A stretch of 64,000 nucleotides of DNA, from contig NZ_JACVPR010000001.1 of NCBI RefSeq assembly GCF_018881775.1, positions 496,001 to 560,000 of the forward strand. The letters run 5' to 3'. Below, one piece after another: positions 1-9,167 of the stretch; the stretch's first letter is position 1, and each line of letters begins with the position of its first letter. The notes under the pieces were generated by a model. The model had not been told where the DNA came from. It did no database searches and saw only the letters and a program-made list of their open reading frames with translations. Origin of the DNA: Polynucleobacter sp. MWH-Loch1C5 (GTDB lineage: Bacteria; Pseudomonadota; Gammaproteobacteria; Burkholderiales; Burkholderiaceae). The translations under genes and the position numbers were made by a program.

Positions 1-2917
1 CAAAAAGATGCCCCGTCAGATATAAGCCGAGAGCCATTTTCTCTTCTTGCAAGCGTTGTTTTTCATGCCAAACCTCAGCCTTAATGAGTTCTGGCTGATG
101 CTGTGCTGTCGCATCAGCATCAAATAAACTCACCTGCATAGCCGATGCCTGCGCCTGATCGGCAGCCTCAATGGCCATGCTCAGAGAATGGAGGAGGGTA
201 CTACGTGAGTCGTAGCCTTTGTATAAGCTATCAAAGGCCCCCGCACGTATCAAGGCTTCCATCGTGCGACGATTAACAACACGACGATCGACTCTGGTAC
301 AGAAATCAAATAAATCAGTAAATGGGGCTTCCTGGCGTGCCGCCATGATCATTTCAATAGCGGCTTGCCCCGTGCCACGAATGGCGCCTAAACCATAACG
401 AATAGAGCGGGCGGCTTGCTCTTGATTATTGGGATCTTCTCGCAGCGGCTTGAACTCATAATCACTCTGATTAATATCTGGAGGCAAGATACTTAATTGG
501 TTAGCAAGAGCATCTTCATAAAGTACTTTGACCTTATCAGTGTCGTCCATCGCCAAAGACATGTTGGCTGCCATGAACTCAGCAGGGTAATGCGCTTTTA
601 GCCATGCAGTGTGATAAGCGAGCAAGGCATATGCCGCGGCATGAGACTTATTAAAGCCATAGCCCGCAAACTTTTCCATCAAGTCAAAGATTTCATCGGC
701 TTTTTCTGTCTTGAGTCCGCTCTTAGCTGCACCGTCTCTAAATAACTGGCGGTGCTCAGCCATCTCTTCTGGCTTTTTCTTACCCATGGCACGACGTAAT
801 AAGTCTGCGCCACCGAGTGAATAGCCACCGATGATCTGAGCCATCTGCATCACCTGCTCCTGATACACCATGATGCCGTAGGTTTCGCGTAAAACAGGCT
901 CGACGCGCGGATCAGGGTAGTGGACTTGCTGCTTGCCATGCTTACGCGCAATGTAGTCTGGAATGAGGTCCATCGGACCGGGTCGATAAAGCGCCACCAA
1001 GGCAATGATGTCCTCAAAACGATCGGGCTTAGCCTCTCTTAGCATGCCTTGCATGCCGCGGCTTTCTAGCTGGAACACAGCGACCGTGTTGGCGTTTTTA
1101 AGAATCTCAAATGCGGCGGGATCGTCTAGAGGTACCTGCCCTACACGCCAATCTTTTTTCTCAGGGTAGAGATTTTTAATATAGCGCTCTGCCCAATCTA
1201 AGATGGTGAGAGTGGTTAGACCCAAGAAGTCAAACTTCACCAAGCCAACGGCTTCCACATCATCTTTGTCATACTGACTCACCACACCTGCATCGGCCGC
1301 ATCTTTACCACTTTGGGTATATAAGGGGCAGAAATCCGTGAGCTTACCGGGGGCGATCAAGACGCCCCCTGCGTGCATACCGACGTTACGAGTCATTCCT
1401 TCGAGCTGTTGGGCCAAACCTAAGAGTTGCTTAACCTCTTCCTCTTTAGATTCGCGTTCGGCCAGGAGTTTTTCTTCTTTTTTAGCTTGTTCGATCGTGA
1501 CTTGCTGTCCTGGTTTGTTTGGGATGAGTTTAGAAATACCATCGACAAAACCGTAAGGTTGTTCGAGTACACGGCCTACATCACGAATCGCAGCACGCGC
1601 TGCCATCGTACCGAAGGTAGCAATTTGGCTCACCGCATCTTTGCCATACTTTTCTTTAACGTAGGCAATCACACGGTCGCGCCCATGCTGACAAAAGTCG
1701 ATATCGAAGTCAGGCATAGAGACACGTTCAGGGTTCAAGAAACGCTCAAAGAGTAAGTTGTAGCGTAAAGGATCTAGATCTGTAATCCCTAATGAATAAG
1801 CGACTAGAGAGCCTGCGCCAGAACCACGCCCCGGGCCTACGGGCACACCGTTATTTTTTGCCCAGTTAATAAAGTCAGCAACAATCAAGAAGTAACCTGG
1901 GAAACCCATTTGTGAAATCGTGCGGGCCTCAAACTTCAGGCGTACCTCATAGGTGGGTTTTTGTTTTTCTCGCTCGACAGGATCTGGATACAGATGTTCT
2001 AGGTGACGATGCAAACCCGCCATGGCTTGCTCCATCAGATAATCATCCAAAGTCATACCAGCAGGTACGGGGAAATCTGGAAGCTTCGGCTTACCTAAGG
2101 TGAGCGATAAATTACAACGCTTAGCAATTTCGACAGAGTTCTCTAGAGCTGCTGGTAAATCAGCAAAGAGCTCTTGCATCTGCTCTTGAGTCTTGAAATA
2201 TTGTTGGGGTGTGAATTTTTTAACACGTTTGGCATTAGCCAGGATTTCACCTTCAGCAATACAGACGCGGGCTTCATGGGCAGTGTAATCTTCAGGAGCC
2301 ATGAACTGTATCGGATGAGTAGCCACCACCGGCACATCCAACTCCAGCGAAAGATGAACTGCTGCAAAAAGATGAGCTTCATCCTGAGGATGACCCGCAC
2401 GTTGTACTTCAATATAAAAATCATCCCCAAAACAAGATTGCCAAAATTGACAACATTGCTTAGCCTCAGCGCTCTGCTGGGCCAGTAGTGCCACACCGAT
2501 ATCTCCCTGTCTGGCACCCGATAAGGCAATCAAGCCTGCTGAGAGTTCTTTGAACCAGGTACGATTAACTTCAGCGCGCCCTTTGTATTGATTAAGCAAG
2601 CTGGCACGGGAAAGCAACTCACATAAGTTCAGGTAACCCTGATGGTCTTTGACCAATAACTGTAGACGATACGGTTTATCCCGATCTTCAGGATTACTCA
2701 CCCAAACATCGGCTCCCAAGATCGGTTTAATACCTTCTTTACGTGCAGCTTGGTAAAACTTCACCAAACCAAAGACGTTGGCTAAATCGGTCAGAGCCAA
2801 GGCCCCCATGCCGTCTTGGGCTGCTTTTTTCACGGCATCATCGATGCGCACAGCCCCATCCACCACGGAATATTCCGAGTGCAATCTGAGGTGAACAAAA
2901 CGGGTTTTCAAAGTCAT
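1..2917 (-). CDS. dnaE: DNA polymerase III subunit alpha, N-terminal ~972 residues (3' end outside window)
   Basis: Replicative polymerase catalytic subunit. The minus-strand frame is open from an ATG at 2917 to the window edge, about 972 codons; E. coli DnaE has 1160, so the tail domains are missing here. The N-terminus has the PHP-domain pattern (early HLRLHSEYS, then [11 protein letters not shown]). The catalytic aspartate motif PDFDIDF lies at residues 402–408, and [14 protein letters not shown] lies just before it, as expected for the C-family palm. The start codon is only three bases from the first possible start of the divergent gluQ gene, so its promoter must lie inside gluQ. No clear Shine-Dalgarno precedes the ATG. 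Confidence 0.97.
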   Translation of the reverse strand, partial: MTLKTRFVHLRLHSEYSVVDGAVRIDDAVKKAAQDGMGALALTDLANVFGLVKFYQAARKEGIKPILGADVWVSNPEDRDKPYRLQLLVKDHQGYLNLCELLSRASLLNQYKGRAEVNRTWFKELSAGLIALSGARQGDIGVALLAQQSAEAKQCCQFWQSCFGDDFYIEVQRAGHPQDEAHLFAAVHLSLELDVPVVATHPIQFMAPEDYTAHEARVCIAEGEILANAKRVKKFTPQQYFKTQEQMQELFADLPAALENSVEIAKRCNLSLTLGKPKLPDFPVPAGMTLDDYLMEQAMAGLHRHLEHLYPDPVEREKQKPTYEVRLKFEARTISQMGFPGYFLIVADFINWAKNNGVPVGPGRGSGAGSLVAYSLGITDLDPLRYNLLFERFLNPERVSMPDFDIDFCQHGRDRVIAYVKEKYGKDAVSQIATFGTMAARAAIRDVGRVLEQPYGFVDGISKLIPNKPGQQVTIEQAKKEEKLLAERESKEEEVKQLLGLAQQLEGMTRNVGMHAGGVLIAPGKLTDFCPLYTQSGKDAADAGVVSQYDKDDVEAVGLVKFDFLGLTTLTILDWAERYIKNLYPEKKDWRVGQVPLDDPAAFEILKNANTVAVFQLESRGMQGMLREAKPDRFEDIIALVALYRPGPMDLIPDYIARKHGKQQVHYPDPRVEPVLRETYGIMVYQEQVMQMAQIIGGYSLGGADLLRRAMGKKKPEEMAEHRQLFRDGAAKSGLKTEKADEIFDLMEKFAGYGFNKSHAAAYALLAYHTAWLKAHYPAEFMAANMSLAMDDTDKVKVLYEDALANQLSILPPDINQSDYEFKPLREDPNNQEQAARSIRYGLGAIRGTGQAAIEMIMAARQEAPFTDLFDFCTRVDRRVVNRRTMEALIRAGAFDSLYKGYDSRSTLLHSLSMAIEAADQAQASAMQVSLFDADATAQHQPELIKAEVWHEKQRLQEEKMALGLYLTGHLF

Positions 2918-2932
2918 GAGATGATTTTAGCT

Positions 2933-3841
2933 ATGTTGACTTGCAAATACCGAGGTCGCTTCGCACCCTCACCAACAGGCGCTCTCCACGCCGGATCCCT
3001 CGCAACTGCCCTAGCTAGTTGGCTGCACGCGCGTGCCCATGATGGAATTTGGCTCATTCGGATGGAAGATCTTGATAGTCCCCGCTGCATCAAAGGCGCT
3101 GATCTGAAGATTCTGAGCCAATTAGCGGCTTGTGGGATGCAGTCAGACGAAGCAGTGATTTATCAGTCTCAACGCAGTGATGCTTATCAACTGGCATTAG
3201 ATCAATTAAAGAGTCAGCAGCAAGTCTATGCCTGCCGCTGTACACGTAAACGCATTGAATCCTATTGGCTAGAATTGGGGATACACAAAGGACGTCATGA
3301 GGAACTTGTCTACCCCGGCTTGTGTCGCCATAAAACAGATGTGGTAGAACCTTGTGCCTGGCGCTTAAGAGTCGATCATGCAGACTTAGAGAAAGCAGTC
3401 GGTGATTTTGTTCTCAAGCGTGCTGATGGTTTTTTTACCTATCAATTGGCTGTCGTCGTTGATGATGCTGCACAAGGCATTACCCATATCGTGCGAGGTG
3501 CTGATTTACTCGATAACACTGCCCGCCAAAATTATTTACAGGAGCAGCTAGGGGTCTCGATTCCTCAATACCACCATGTGCCTTTAGTACTGAATGAGGC
3601 CAACGAAAAATTGAGTAAACAGTCTGGTGCACTTGAGCTGGATTTGAGTAGCTCAGCCAGTAGCTTAAGAGCGCTACAACAAGCTGCTTTACATCTTGGT
3701 CTCGCTGAGCCTGAGCTACACGAGGAGTTTGTCTCTAGACAAATAGTCTTAGATAGAAATGCAATCCAAACCTGGTTGCAATTAGCTACGAAGATTTTTT
3801 CATACCGCCTAGCAAAGCACCCACCGTCTTGGTTGGCTTAG
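2933..3841 (+). CDS. gluQ: Glutamyl-Q tRNA(Asp) synthetase
   Basis: Truncated glutamyl-tRNA synthetase paralogue that attaches glutamate to queuosine-34 of tRNA-Asp. The HIGH-like region reads [13 protein letters not shown] near the N-terminus and the KMSKS-like loop is KLSKQSG. The family zinc site is visible as C101, C103, Y127 and C131. It lacks an anticodon-binding domain, as the family does, and has 302 residues. The frame is open further upstream, but 2921 and 2933 are the first starts outside dnaE; 2933 puts the HIGH block at the usual distance from the N-terminus. Its 3' end overlaps the convergent helicase gene by 56 bases. queG and queC, for the earlier queuosine steps, also lie in this window. 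Confidence 0.93.
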   Translation: MLTCKYRGRFAPSPTGALHAGSLATALASWLHARAHDGIWLIRMEDLDSPRCIKGADLKILSQLAACGMQSDEAVIYQSQRSDAYQLALDQLKSQQQVYACRCTRKRIESYWLELGIHKGRHEELVYPGLCRHKTDVVEPCAWRLRVDHADLEKAVGDFVLKRADGFFTYQLAVVVDDAAQGITHIVRGADLLDNTARQNYLQEQLGVSIPQYHHVPLVLNEANEKLSKQSGALELDLSSSASSLRALQQAALHLGLAEPELHEEFVSRQIVLDRNAIQTWLQLATKIFSYRLAKHPPSWLA

Positions 3842-5114
3842 TCGGTAGATCTTGTTTTTGTGCCTCAGGCTTGACTTCTGGCACATTGGCTTGACCGGGG
3901 CGATACGGCATGTAAAAAAATGGGTCTGACTCAGGACCAGAACCAGAACCTGGGACTGGTAAGCGCAAGAGCTGGCGGTTCATGAGCTTTTCAATGTCAG
4001 CCAAGAGCTTTTCTTCAGAGCTATCCACGAGTGCAATCGCATCCCCTTGAGCACCCGCACGGCCCGTTCTGCCAATGCGGTGCACATAATCTTCGGCATT
4101 GAAGGGTAACTCATGATTGATCACACAAGGCATATCAGCAATATCTAAACCGCGCGCAGCAACATCGGTTGCCACCAAGACATCAATCTGACCTTGCTTG
4201 AATGCTTCTAAGATTTGCATACGCTCAATCTGGCTTTTATCTCCATGTATGGCGCCCGCTTTGATCTGGCTACGTTCTAAGCTGCTAGCCAATTTGCTGC
4301 AACCGAGACGGCTATTGGTAAAGACTATGCATTGCTTAGATAAACCTCGGGCAGCTCTGGCACGCAGAATATTGACTAAGGCCTCACGTTTTTTTTCAGA
4401 AGGTACTTTATGGACGACTTGCGTCACGGTATCGGCTGCTGCATTTTGGCGTGCGACTTCAACCGTCACAGGACTACGTAAATAACTTTGCGCCAACTTT
4501 TTAATTTCTGGCGAGAAAGTCGCAGAGAACAATAAGGTTTGACGCTCTTTCGGGATGAGCGCAATGATGCGTTGTAAATCTGGCAAGAAACCCATATCCA
4601 GCATCCGATCGGCCTCATCGAGCACCAAAATTTGCACTTGAGACAAGCTCACCGTCTTTTGACCAATGTGATCCAGTAGACGTCCAGGGGTAGCAATCAA
4701 GAGCTCAACACCGCTTCTGAGTTGCATAGTTTGTGGTTGCATATCTACACCACCGAAGACAACTGCTGTGCGTAAATCGGTGTACTTGGCATATCGTTGT
4801 GCGTTATCCGCTACTTGATCGGCTAGCTCACGCGTAGGGGCTAAAACTAGGGCACGAATCGGATGACGTGCTGGTGATGCACTACTGTTTGCGTGCGGCA
4901 AAATGTTTTGCAAAATCGGCAATACAAAGGCAGCTGTTTTACCAGTACCTGTTTGGGCAGCACCCATCACGTCTTGACCTTGCAAGACATGCGGTATCGC
5001 TTGCGCTTGAATAGGGGTGGGTTGCGTGTAGCCTTGTTCGCTAATGGCACGCAGGATGACTTCGGCTATGCCGAAGTCTTGAAAGGTCACTTCTTTTGAA
5101 TTTTCTATACTCAC
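3786..5114 (-). CDS. rhlE: DEAD-box ATP-dependent RNA helicase, RhlE type
   Basis: Unwinds RNA duplexes in ribosome assembly or RNA decay. The 442-residue protein shows the helicase motifs in order: Q motif ([14 protein letters not shown], 28–41), Walker A AQTGTGKT (53–60), PTRELADQ (93–100), DEAD (166–169), SAT (197–199) and [10 protein letters not shown] near residue 345. The tail after the helicase core is short and rich in Pro, Lys and Gln. RhlE is favoured over SrmB or DbpA by overall motif spelling and the lack of an RNA-binding tail domain, but this sub-family call is an inference. The stop codon lies inside the 3' end of gluQ. Confidence 0.93.
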   Translation of the reverse strand: MSIENSKEVTFQDFGIAEVILRAISEQGYTQPTPIQAQAIPHVLQGQDVMGAAQTGTGKTAAFVLPILQNILPHANSSASPARHPIRALVLAPTRELADQVADNAQRYAKYTDLRTAVVFGGVDMQPQTMQLRSGVELLIATPGRLLDHIGQKTVSLSQVQILVLDEADRMLDMGFLPDLQRIIALIPKERQTLLFSATFSPEIKKLAQSYLRSPVTVEVARQNAAADTVTQVVHKVPSEKKREALVNILRARAARGLSKQCIVFTNSRLGCSKLASSLERSQIKAGAIHGDKSQIERMQILEAFKQGQIDVLVATDVAARGLDIADMPCVINHELPFNAEDYVHRIGRTGRAGAQGDAIALVDSSEEKLLADIEKLMNRQLLRLPVPGSGSGPESDPFFYMPYRPGQANVPEVKPEAQKQDLPTKPTKTVGALLGGMKKSS

Positions 5115-5153
5115 AGGGCTACATTATGCCCTGTGAGCTTGGGCCTATGGCAA

Positions 5154-5567
5154 TTAAAGACCGATGGCAGCAATACCTGCTTTGGCGATTTCAGCATCTT
5201 CATTGGATTTAACCCCGGAGACACCCACCGCACCAATCGTTTGACCATCCATCACAATATTAACGCCACCCTCTAAAGTACCGTGCAACATCGCTGTGGC
5301 GTTAATAAAGGAAAAGCGCCCGTTATTGATCACGTCTTCATAGACTTTGCTCTCACGCTTACCTAAAGCTGCCGCTTTGGCTTTTTCTTGAGAGATATAA
5401 GTCGAGATAGGAGGCGCATTGTCACGTCTAACAAAGCCCAATAAATGACCGCCATCATCCACCACAGAAATACTGACTTCCCAGTTATTTTTCTGCGCAT
5501 GAGCATCAGCTGCAGCCAAAATCTTAGCGACATCTGACTGATTTAAATAGGATTTTTTACTTGGCAT
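5154..5567 (-). CDS. GlcG/HbpS-like family protein (DUF336)
   Basis: A small soluble protein of 137 residues with the hallmarks of the GlcG/HbpS fold: SVVDDGGHLLGFVRRDNAPP in the first half and the glycine-rich GGVNIVMDGQTIGAVGVSG near the end. Family members bind haem or cobalamin, or accompany glycolate and diol catabolism, and most have no defined role. A good ribosome site (GGAGAC) lies seven bases before the ATG. It sits head-to-head with the ArsR gene. No signal peptide is visible, so it is probably cytosolic. Family confident, function unknown. Confidence 0.8.
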   Translation of the reverse strand: MPSKKSYLNQSDVAKILAAADAHAQKNNWEVSISVVDDGGHLLGFVRRDNAPPISTYISQEKAKAAALGKRESKVYEDVINNGRFSFINATAMLHGTLEGGVNIVMDGQTIGAVGVSGVKSNEDAEIAKAGIAAIGL

Positions 5568-5674
5568 AGTGTCTCCAGATGATTGATTTAGTTTTAATGA
5601 TTACAGAACAATAAACGATTTAGAGCTTTTTAGCAGAATGCTTGGGACTGAATGTCCCTATTATTTAAAGGTTT

Positions 5675-5693
5675 TATATTTTAAATAAATATA
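5675..5693. promoter_or_regulatory. AT-rich inverted repeat and probable promoter of the ArsR–DUF2892 pair
   Basis: Seven-base arms TATATTT (5675–5681) and AAATATA (5687–5693) flank a five-base spacer. A perfect TATAAT (5692–5697) overlaps the right arm, so a bound repressor would cover the −10 box. The site lies about 50 bases before the ArsR start at 5747. AT-rich imperfect palindromes of this type are used by BigR/SqrR-type ArsR repressors. The assignment as the autoregulatory operator is an inference. Confidence 0.5.
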
Positions 5694-5746
5694 TAATGTA
5701 TTCTTATACATCATTAAATTATTTTATTCATTCAACAGGACTTCAG

Positions 5747-6079
5747 ATGGATGCCGTTACTAAGCCCGCAAAAGATGCCATGGACATTAGCTTAATGCGT
5801 CAGAACGCAGATCATGCGTGTCGCATGATGAAGACTTTAGCCAATCGCGATCGCTTGATGTTGCTCTGCCAACTCAGCCAAGGTGAAAAACGTGTGGGTG
5901 AATTAGAAACTGTGACCGGTATTCAGCAACCGACGCTTTCTCAGCAATTAGCGGTTTTACGCGAAGAACAAGTGGTGAGTACGCGTCGAGATGGCAAACA
6001 CATTTACTACTCCATCTCTAGCCCTATTGCGATGTCAGTGATGGAGTTGCTCTACAACACATATTGCAATCAATCATAG
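5747..6079 (+). CDS. ArsR-family repressor, BigR/YgaV-like (probable sulfane-sulfur or redox sensor)
   Basis: Winged-helix regulator of 110 residues. The start at 5747 has AGGA eight bases upstream and removes a 17-residue AT-rich extension of the open frame. The helix-turn-helix reads QQPTLSQQLAVLREEQVVS, and the wing RRDGKHIYYSI follows. The metal-binding ELCVCDL motif of ArsR/SmtB is absent. Instead there is a cysteine in LMLLCQL (C41) and another near the C-terminus in LLYNTYC (C107), matching the cysteine pair of BigR (C42/C108), SqrR and YgaV, which sense persulfides by forming a (poly)sulfide link. C25 is extra. It is followed nine bases later by a DUF2892 gene, as E. coli ygaV is followed by ygaP. 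Confidence 0.85.
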   Translation: MDAVTKPAKDAMDISLMRQNADHACRMMKTLANRDRLMLLCQLSQGEKRVGELETVTGIQQPTLSQQLAVLREEQVVSTRRDGKHIYYSISSPIAMSVMELLYNTYCNQS

Positions 6080-6088
6080 GAGAGAACT

Positions 6089-6271
6089 ATGCAATGTAAT
6101 GTCGGGGGCGTCGATCGCCTTTTAAGAATGGTCGTTGGCGTAGCATTAATCGTTCTAGCGATTTTTGGTTTAATCGGCTCTTGGGGCTATATTGGTATCG
6201 TGCCATTAGCAACAGGGATTTTTAGATTCTGCCCAGCCTACTCACTCATAGGCTTTAAGAGCTCTAAATAA
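6089..6271 (+). CDS. DUF2892 small inner-membrane protein (YgaP-type membrane domain without rhodanese)
   Basis: A 60-residue protein starting at an ATG preceded by AGGAGAG. It matches DUF2892: an N-terminal CNVGGVDRLLRMVVG segment, two hydrophobic helices (about residues 14–30 and 33–46), and a cysteine-containing FCPAYSLIGF end. In E. coli YgaP the same membrane domain is fused to a rhodanese; here it stands alone. It is very probably co-transcribed with the ArsR gene. Likely role: membrane partner in handling persulfide or sulfide; this is inferred from neighbourhood, not shown. Confidence 0.82.
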   Translation: MQCNVGGVDRLLRMVVGVALIVLAIFGLIGSWGYIGIVPLATGIFRFCPAYSLIGFKSSK

Positions 6272-6285
6272 ACTGCTCAGCACCC

Positions 6286-6317
6286 AAAGCCCACGACGAT
6301 GATCGTGGGCTTTTTTA
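6286..6317 (+). terminator. Rho-independent terminator after the ArsR–DUF2892 operon
   Basis: Perfect 11-bp stem AAAGCCCACGA (6286–6296) / TCGTGGGCTTT (6303–6313) with a six-base loop, followed by a T-run. It ends the plus-strand operon and lies in the gap before the convergent azlD. Confidence 0.93.
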
Positions 6318-6333
6318 TTGTCCTACGCGATTG

Positions 6334-6693
6334 TTATTGGAATAAAAGTCCGTAGGCCACTAAAAGTAGCGTGCCTGTTAATAGTGCAGGCACCATTCTG
6401 GCGGGCTTAGAGATCATGACAAGAATCGCTACCACACTCACACCAATACGTATATATATAGGGACTGTGGCCAATAAGCCAACGGGCAAGAGGATGATGC
6501 GCAATGTCAGCGCTGCGACCATGGCGTAGGTCACAGCAGCCAACCATTTAAAAAGCTCACTGTCCTGACTGATCTTGCCCGACAGATAAACGCCTAAGCC
6601 CCGCCATAAATAAGTACCCAGACACGCAGCAATCAGTGCCGCCCAGATACCCGCATCATTAAACAGAAGCTCTAAATCTTGCGGGGTATTCAT
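6334..6693 (-). CDS. azlD: AzlD family branched-chain amino-acid exporter, small subunit
   Basis: A 119-residue membrane protein with about four hydrophobic segments, the usual size and layout of AzlD. A conserved-looking TYLWRGLGVYLSG stretch follows the first helix. Its start overlaps the stop of azlC by four bases (ATGA), indicating translational coupling. AzlC and AzlD together form an exporter of branched-chain amino acids; the substrate here is inferred from the family. Confidence 0.85.
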   Translation of the reverse strand: MNTPQDLELLFNDAGIWAALIAACLGTYLWRGLGVYLSGKISQDSELFKWLAAVTYAMVAALTLRIILLPVGLLATVPIYIRIGVSVVAILVMISKPARMVPALLTGTLLLVAYGLLFQ

Positions 6694-7409
6694 GAGGAGC
6701 TCTCTTGAGTTTTGCGTTGACGCAAGTAGCGATCAACACCATAAGCCACAGTACCGCCGATCAGACCGGTATAAAGCAATGAGTAATCGGGTGAATATAA
6801 ATAAATCAGAGGGCCAGCAATCGCACCTAAGACAATGGCGATTTGATTGGCGCGCACCTTCACCTCTGTGAAAGTGAGTAAGAAAAATAGTGGATTAATG
6901 AAGACCAAACCTAAATTGATGTAACGCGGCACTTCACCGGCCAACATAAAACCTAAGGCCGTTGCCGGCGTTGAGACGGCCCAGCAAACAAAGGCAAACC
7001 CTGTGAAATACGCTAGGCGCTCATCGGGCTTCATCTTGGGAAAATCACGCATAGAGATCGCCCAGGCCGTCATGGCGACCAAATGAACCAAAGCGTAATA
7101 CCAAGGCGAGCGCTGCTTCTCAGGAAACTGTGGGAAAAGTGTCAAACACATGGTGAGAAAACGAGCCGCTGTGAGCGTCACTGCAATCGCAATCGTGAGC
7201 GCTGATGCTTGCAAGACCAACATCTCAATCAGCACCACCTGCCCCGGTAAAGCAAACATGAAAAAGCTCGTAGCGCTGGTGACCCAAATATCTAAACCAT
7301 TGGTCTTACCCATCGCACCAAAGCCCAACATGCCAGCAAATAAGACAGCAGCTGGGGCACCAAAGGCGTCTTTTGCGCCTTTTAAAACTATTGTTCTCTC
7401 CAAACCCAT
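6690..7409 (-). CDS. azlC: AzlC family branched-chain amino-acid exporter, large subunit
   Basis: A 239-residue polytopic protein with roughly six to eight helices. The N-terminus has the AzlC pattern GAKDAFGAPAAVLFAGMLGFG, followed by MFALPGQVVLIEM. The charged C-terminal tail (RYLRQRKTQ) is probably cytoplasmic. It is first in a two-gene operon with azlD and is oriented the same way as the upstream queG, from which it is separated by about 30 bases, so it may be read through from that gene. Confidence 0.87.
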   Translation of the reverse strand: MGLERTIVLKGAKDAFGAPAAVLFAGMLGFGAMGKTNGLDIWVTSATSFFMFALPGQVVLIEMLVLQASALTIAIAVTLTAARFLTMCLTLFPQFPEKQRSPWYYALVHLVAMTAWAISMRDFPKMKPDERLAYFTGFAFVCWAVSTPATALGFMLAGEVPRYINLGLVFINPLFFLLTFTEVKVRANQIAIVLGAIAGPLIYLYSPDYSLLYTGLIGGTVAYGVDRYLRQRKTQESSS

Positions 7410-7440
7410 GAATGGAGTTTATCTGAAATAGCTATTTTGT

Positions 7441-8565
7441 TCAGGCTTGCGCCAGCGCCCACTGAATATGCTCATCGACCATATCACTGTGCTGATGCAG
7501 GCGCTGCCGCAGTGCTTGCTGAAGCAAATCACGCTGCTTGGAATCAGAGCTCTGTCGTAGAGCATTCCCTAGAGCAATCGCAATGTTTCTCAGCCAGCGC
7601 TGATAACCAATACGACGAATGGCACTACCAGAATGACGCGCGAGGAATTCAGCTTCTGTCCACGCCCATAATTGCAAAAGCGAACTGTGATCCAGTTGAT
7701 GACGCGGCATGAAGTCTTCACGCTGTACATCGGCGGCTACTTGAGCAAACTTATTCCAAGGGCAAGTCAGCTGACAATCGTCACAACCATAGATACGATT
7801 ACCCATTAATGGTCTGAACTCCTCAGGAATTGCATCAGGATGCTCGATGGTCAAATAAGAAATACAGCGCCTAGCATCTAATTGATAAGGGGCAACAATG
7901 GCTTGCGTGGGGCAAACATCCATGCAGGCAGTACAGGCGCCACAATGTTCGGACGTGGGCGGGTCTACAGGTAAAGGTAAATCAATCAAGATTTCACCTA
8001 AGAAAAACATAGAACCTGCCTCACGGTTAAGCAATAGAGTGTGCTTACCGCGCCAACCTAAACCTGCCTTTTGGGCAAACTCGACTTCCATAACTGGAGC
8101 AGAATCCACGCAGACACGATAGTCAAAGGGCCCAATCTGGGCTTTGAGCTCACTGGCGAGTTGTTGCAATTGATTACGTAAGATCTTGTGATAATCCCGA
8201 CCTCTGGCATATAAAGAAACGACGGCTTGATGAGGCTCTTCTAGTTTTTTAAATTCCTTTTTTCGCCAAGTCTCGTCTGCAAAATCGGGGGTATGGGGTA
8301 GATAATTCATACGTAGCGTTAAGACACGCAGGGCTTTAGGCAAAATTGCTCTGGGGTCTGAGCGCAAACTGGCATGCCGAGTCATATAGTCCATTTGGCC
8401 ATGACGCCCCTCTGCCAACCAATCTCGCAGATGTTGAGGAGCTTGGCCTAAATCAAGATCACTGACCTTCAAATCTGAAAAGCCTAAAGCCTGCGCGCGG
8501 CCATTGAGCCAGCGGCGCACACTCTCCAAATCCTCTTTAGAAATACCAGGGGCTTCTCTCATCAT
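7441..8565 (-). CDS. queG: Epoxyqueuosine reductase
   Basis: Cobalamin- and Fe-S-dependent enzyme that reduces epoxyqueuosine to queuosine in tRNA, the last step of Q synthesis. The 374-residue protein has the two ferredoxin-like cluster motifs: C208/C211/C214 with C218 (CGACTACMDVCP) and C261/C264/C268 (CDDCQLTCPW), plus C234 between them. The VDSAPVME stretch around D154 holds the family's catalytic aspartate. The frame starts MM; either ATG is possible. It is divergent from tsaE, with about 100 bases between. Confidence 0.95.
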   Translation of the reverse strand: MMREAPGISKEDLESVRRWLNGRAQALGFSDLKVSDLDLGQAPQHLRDWLAEGRHGQMDYMTRHASLRSDPRAILPKALRVLTLRMNYLPHTPDFADETWRKKEFKKLEEPHQAVVSLYARGRDYHKILRNQLQQLASELKAQIGPFDYRVCVDSAPVMEVEFAQKAGLGWRGKHTLLLNREAGSMFFLGEILIDLPLPVDPPTSEHCGACTACMDVCPTQAIVAPYQLDARRCISYLTIEHPDAIPEEFRPLMGNRIYGCDDCQLTCPWNKFAQVAADVQREDFMPRHQLDHSSLLQLWAWTEAEFLARHSGSAIRRIGYQRWLRNIAIALGNALRQSSDSKQRDLLQQALRQRLHQHSDMVDEHIQWALAQA

Positions 8566-8669
8566 CCTAATGTCACAATGACTTATCGACTTTCACAATA
8601 TAGGTGCAGTTTAAGCAATGTATCGATAATAGGGGTTGTATGATGAAACTGTAATAAAAATAGCCCCCT

Positions 8670-9167
8670 ATGAGTGCGTACCAAGAAGTCTTAAATCAAG
8701 AAAATCAAACAGCCGAGCTTGCGGCTCGTTTAGCTCGGACTCTACTTCCCCATTTAATCAATCAGAAAACGATCTATATTGAATTATTAGGTGATTTAGG
8801 CGCGGGCAAGACTACCTTTACACGCTATCTACTCAAAACATTAGGAGTCGCAGGAAAAATCAAGAGTCCCACTTACACTCTGTGTGAACCTTATTCAGTG
8901 ACTGTCGATCACGCGACTCTGAACATCCACCACTTTGACCTGTATCGTATGAAATACCCCACAGAGTGGATTGATGCAGGCTTCCGAGAGGCGTTTACTG
9001 AAGCGGGACTCTGTCTTGTCGAATGGCCCAGTCAAGCCGGTGATACGCTTCCCACCCCTAGTCTATCGATTGAACTGACGATGCAAGATGATGAATCTCG
9101 CACATGTGCCATCACTGCCCATGATGCAATCGGTCAAGGTCTAGTCAAAAACCTCCAGAGCTCATAA
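8670..9167 (+). CDS. tsaE: tRNA threonylcarbamoyladenosine biosynthesis ATPase TsaE
   Basis: P-loop ATPase that works with TsaB and TsaD to make t6A at position 37 of ANN-decoding tRNAs. The Walker A motif GDLGAGKTTFTR is at residues 41–52, followed by KSPTYTLCEPY and HHFDLYR, all typical of TsaE, and by VEWPSQ near the end. Length (165 residues) is normal. The last base of its TAA is the first base of the amidase ATG, so the two genes are coupled, an arrangement common in proteobacteria. Confidence 0.95.
   Translation: MSAYQEVLNQENQTAELAARLARTLLPHLINQKTIYIELLGDLGAGKTTFTRYLLKTLGVAGKIKSPTYTLCEPYSVTVDHATLNIHHFDLYRMKYPTEWIDAGFREAFTEAGLCLVEWPSQAGDTLPTPSLSIELTMQDDESRTCAITAHDAIGQGLVKNLQSS

Noticed and set aside
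1338-1756. Plus-strand frames of 72–109 codons inside dnaE
   Set aside because: Antisense shadows of the conserved polymerase reading frame.
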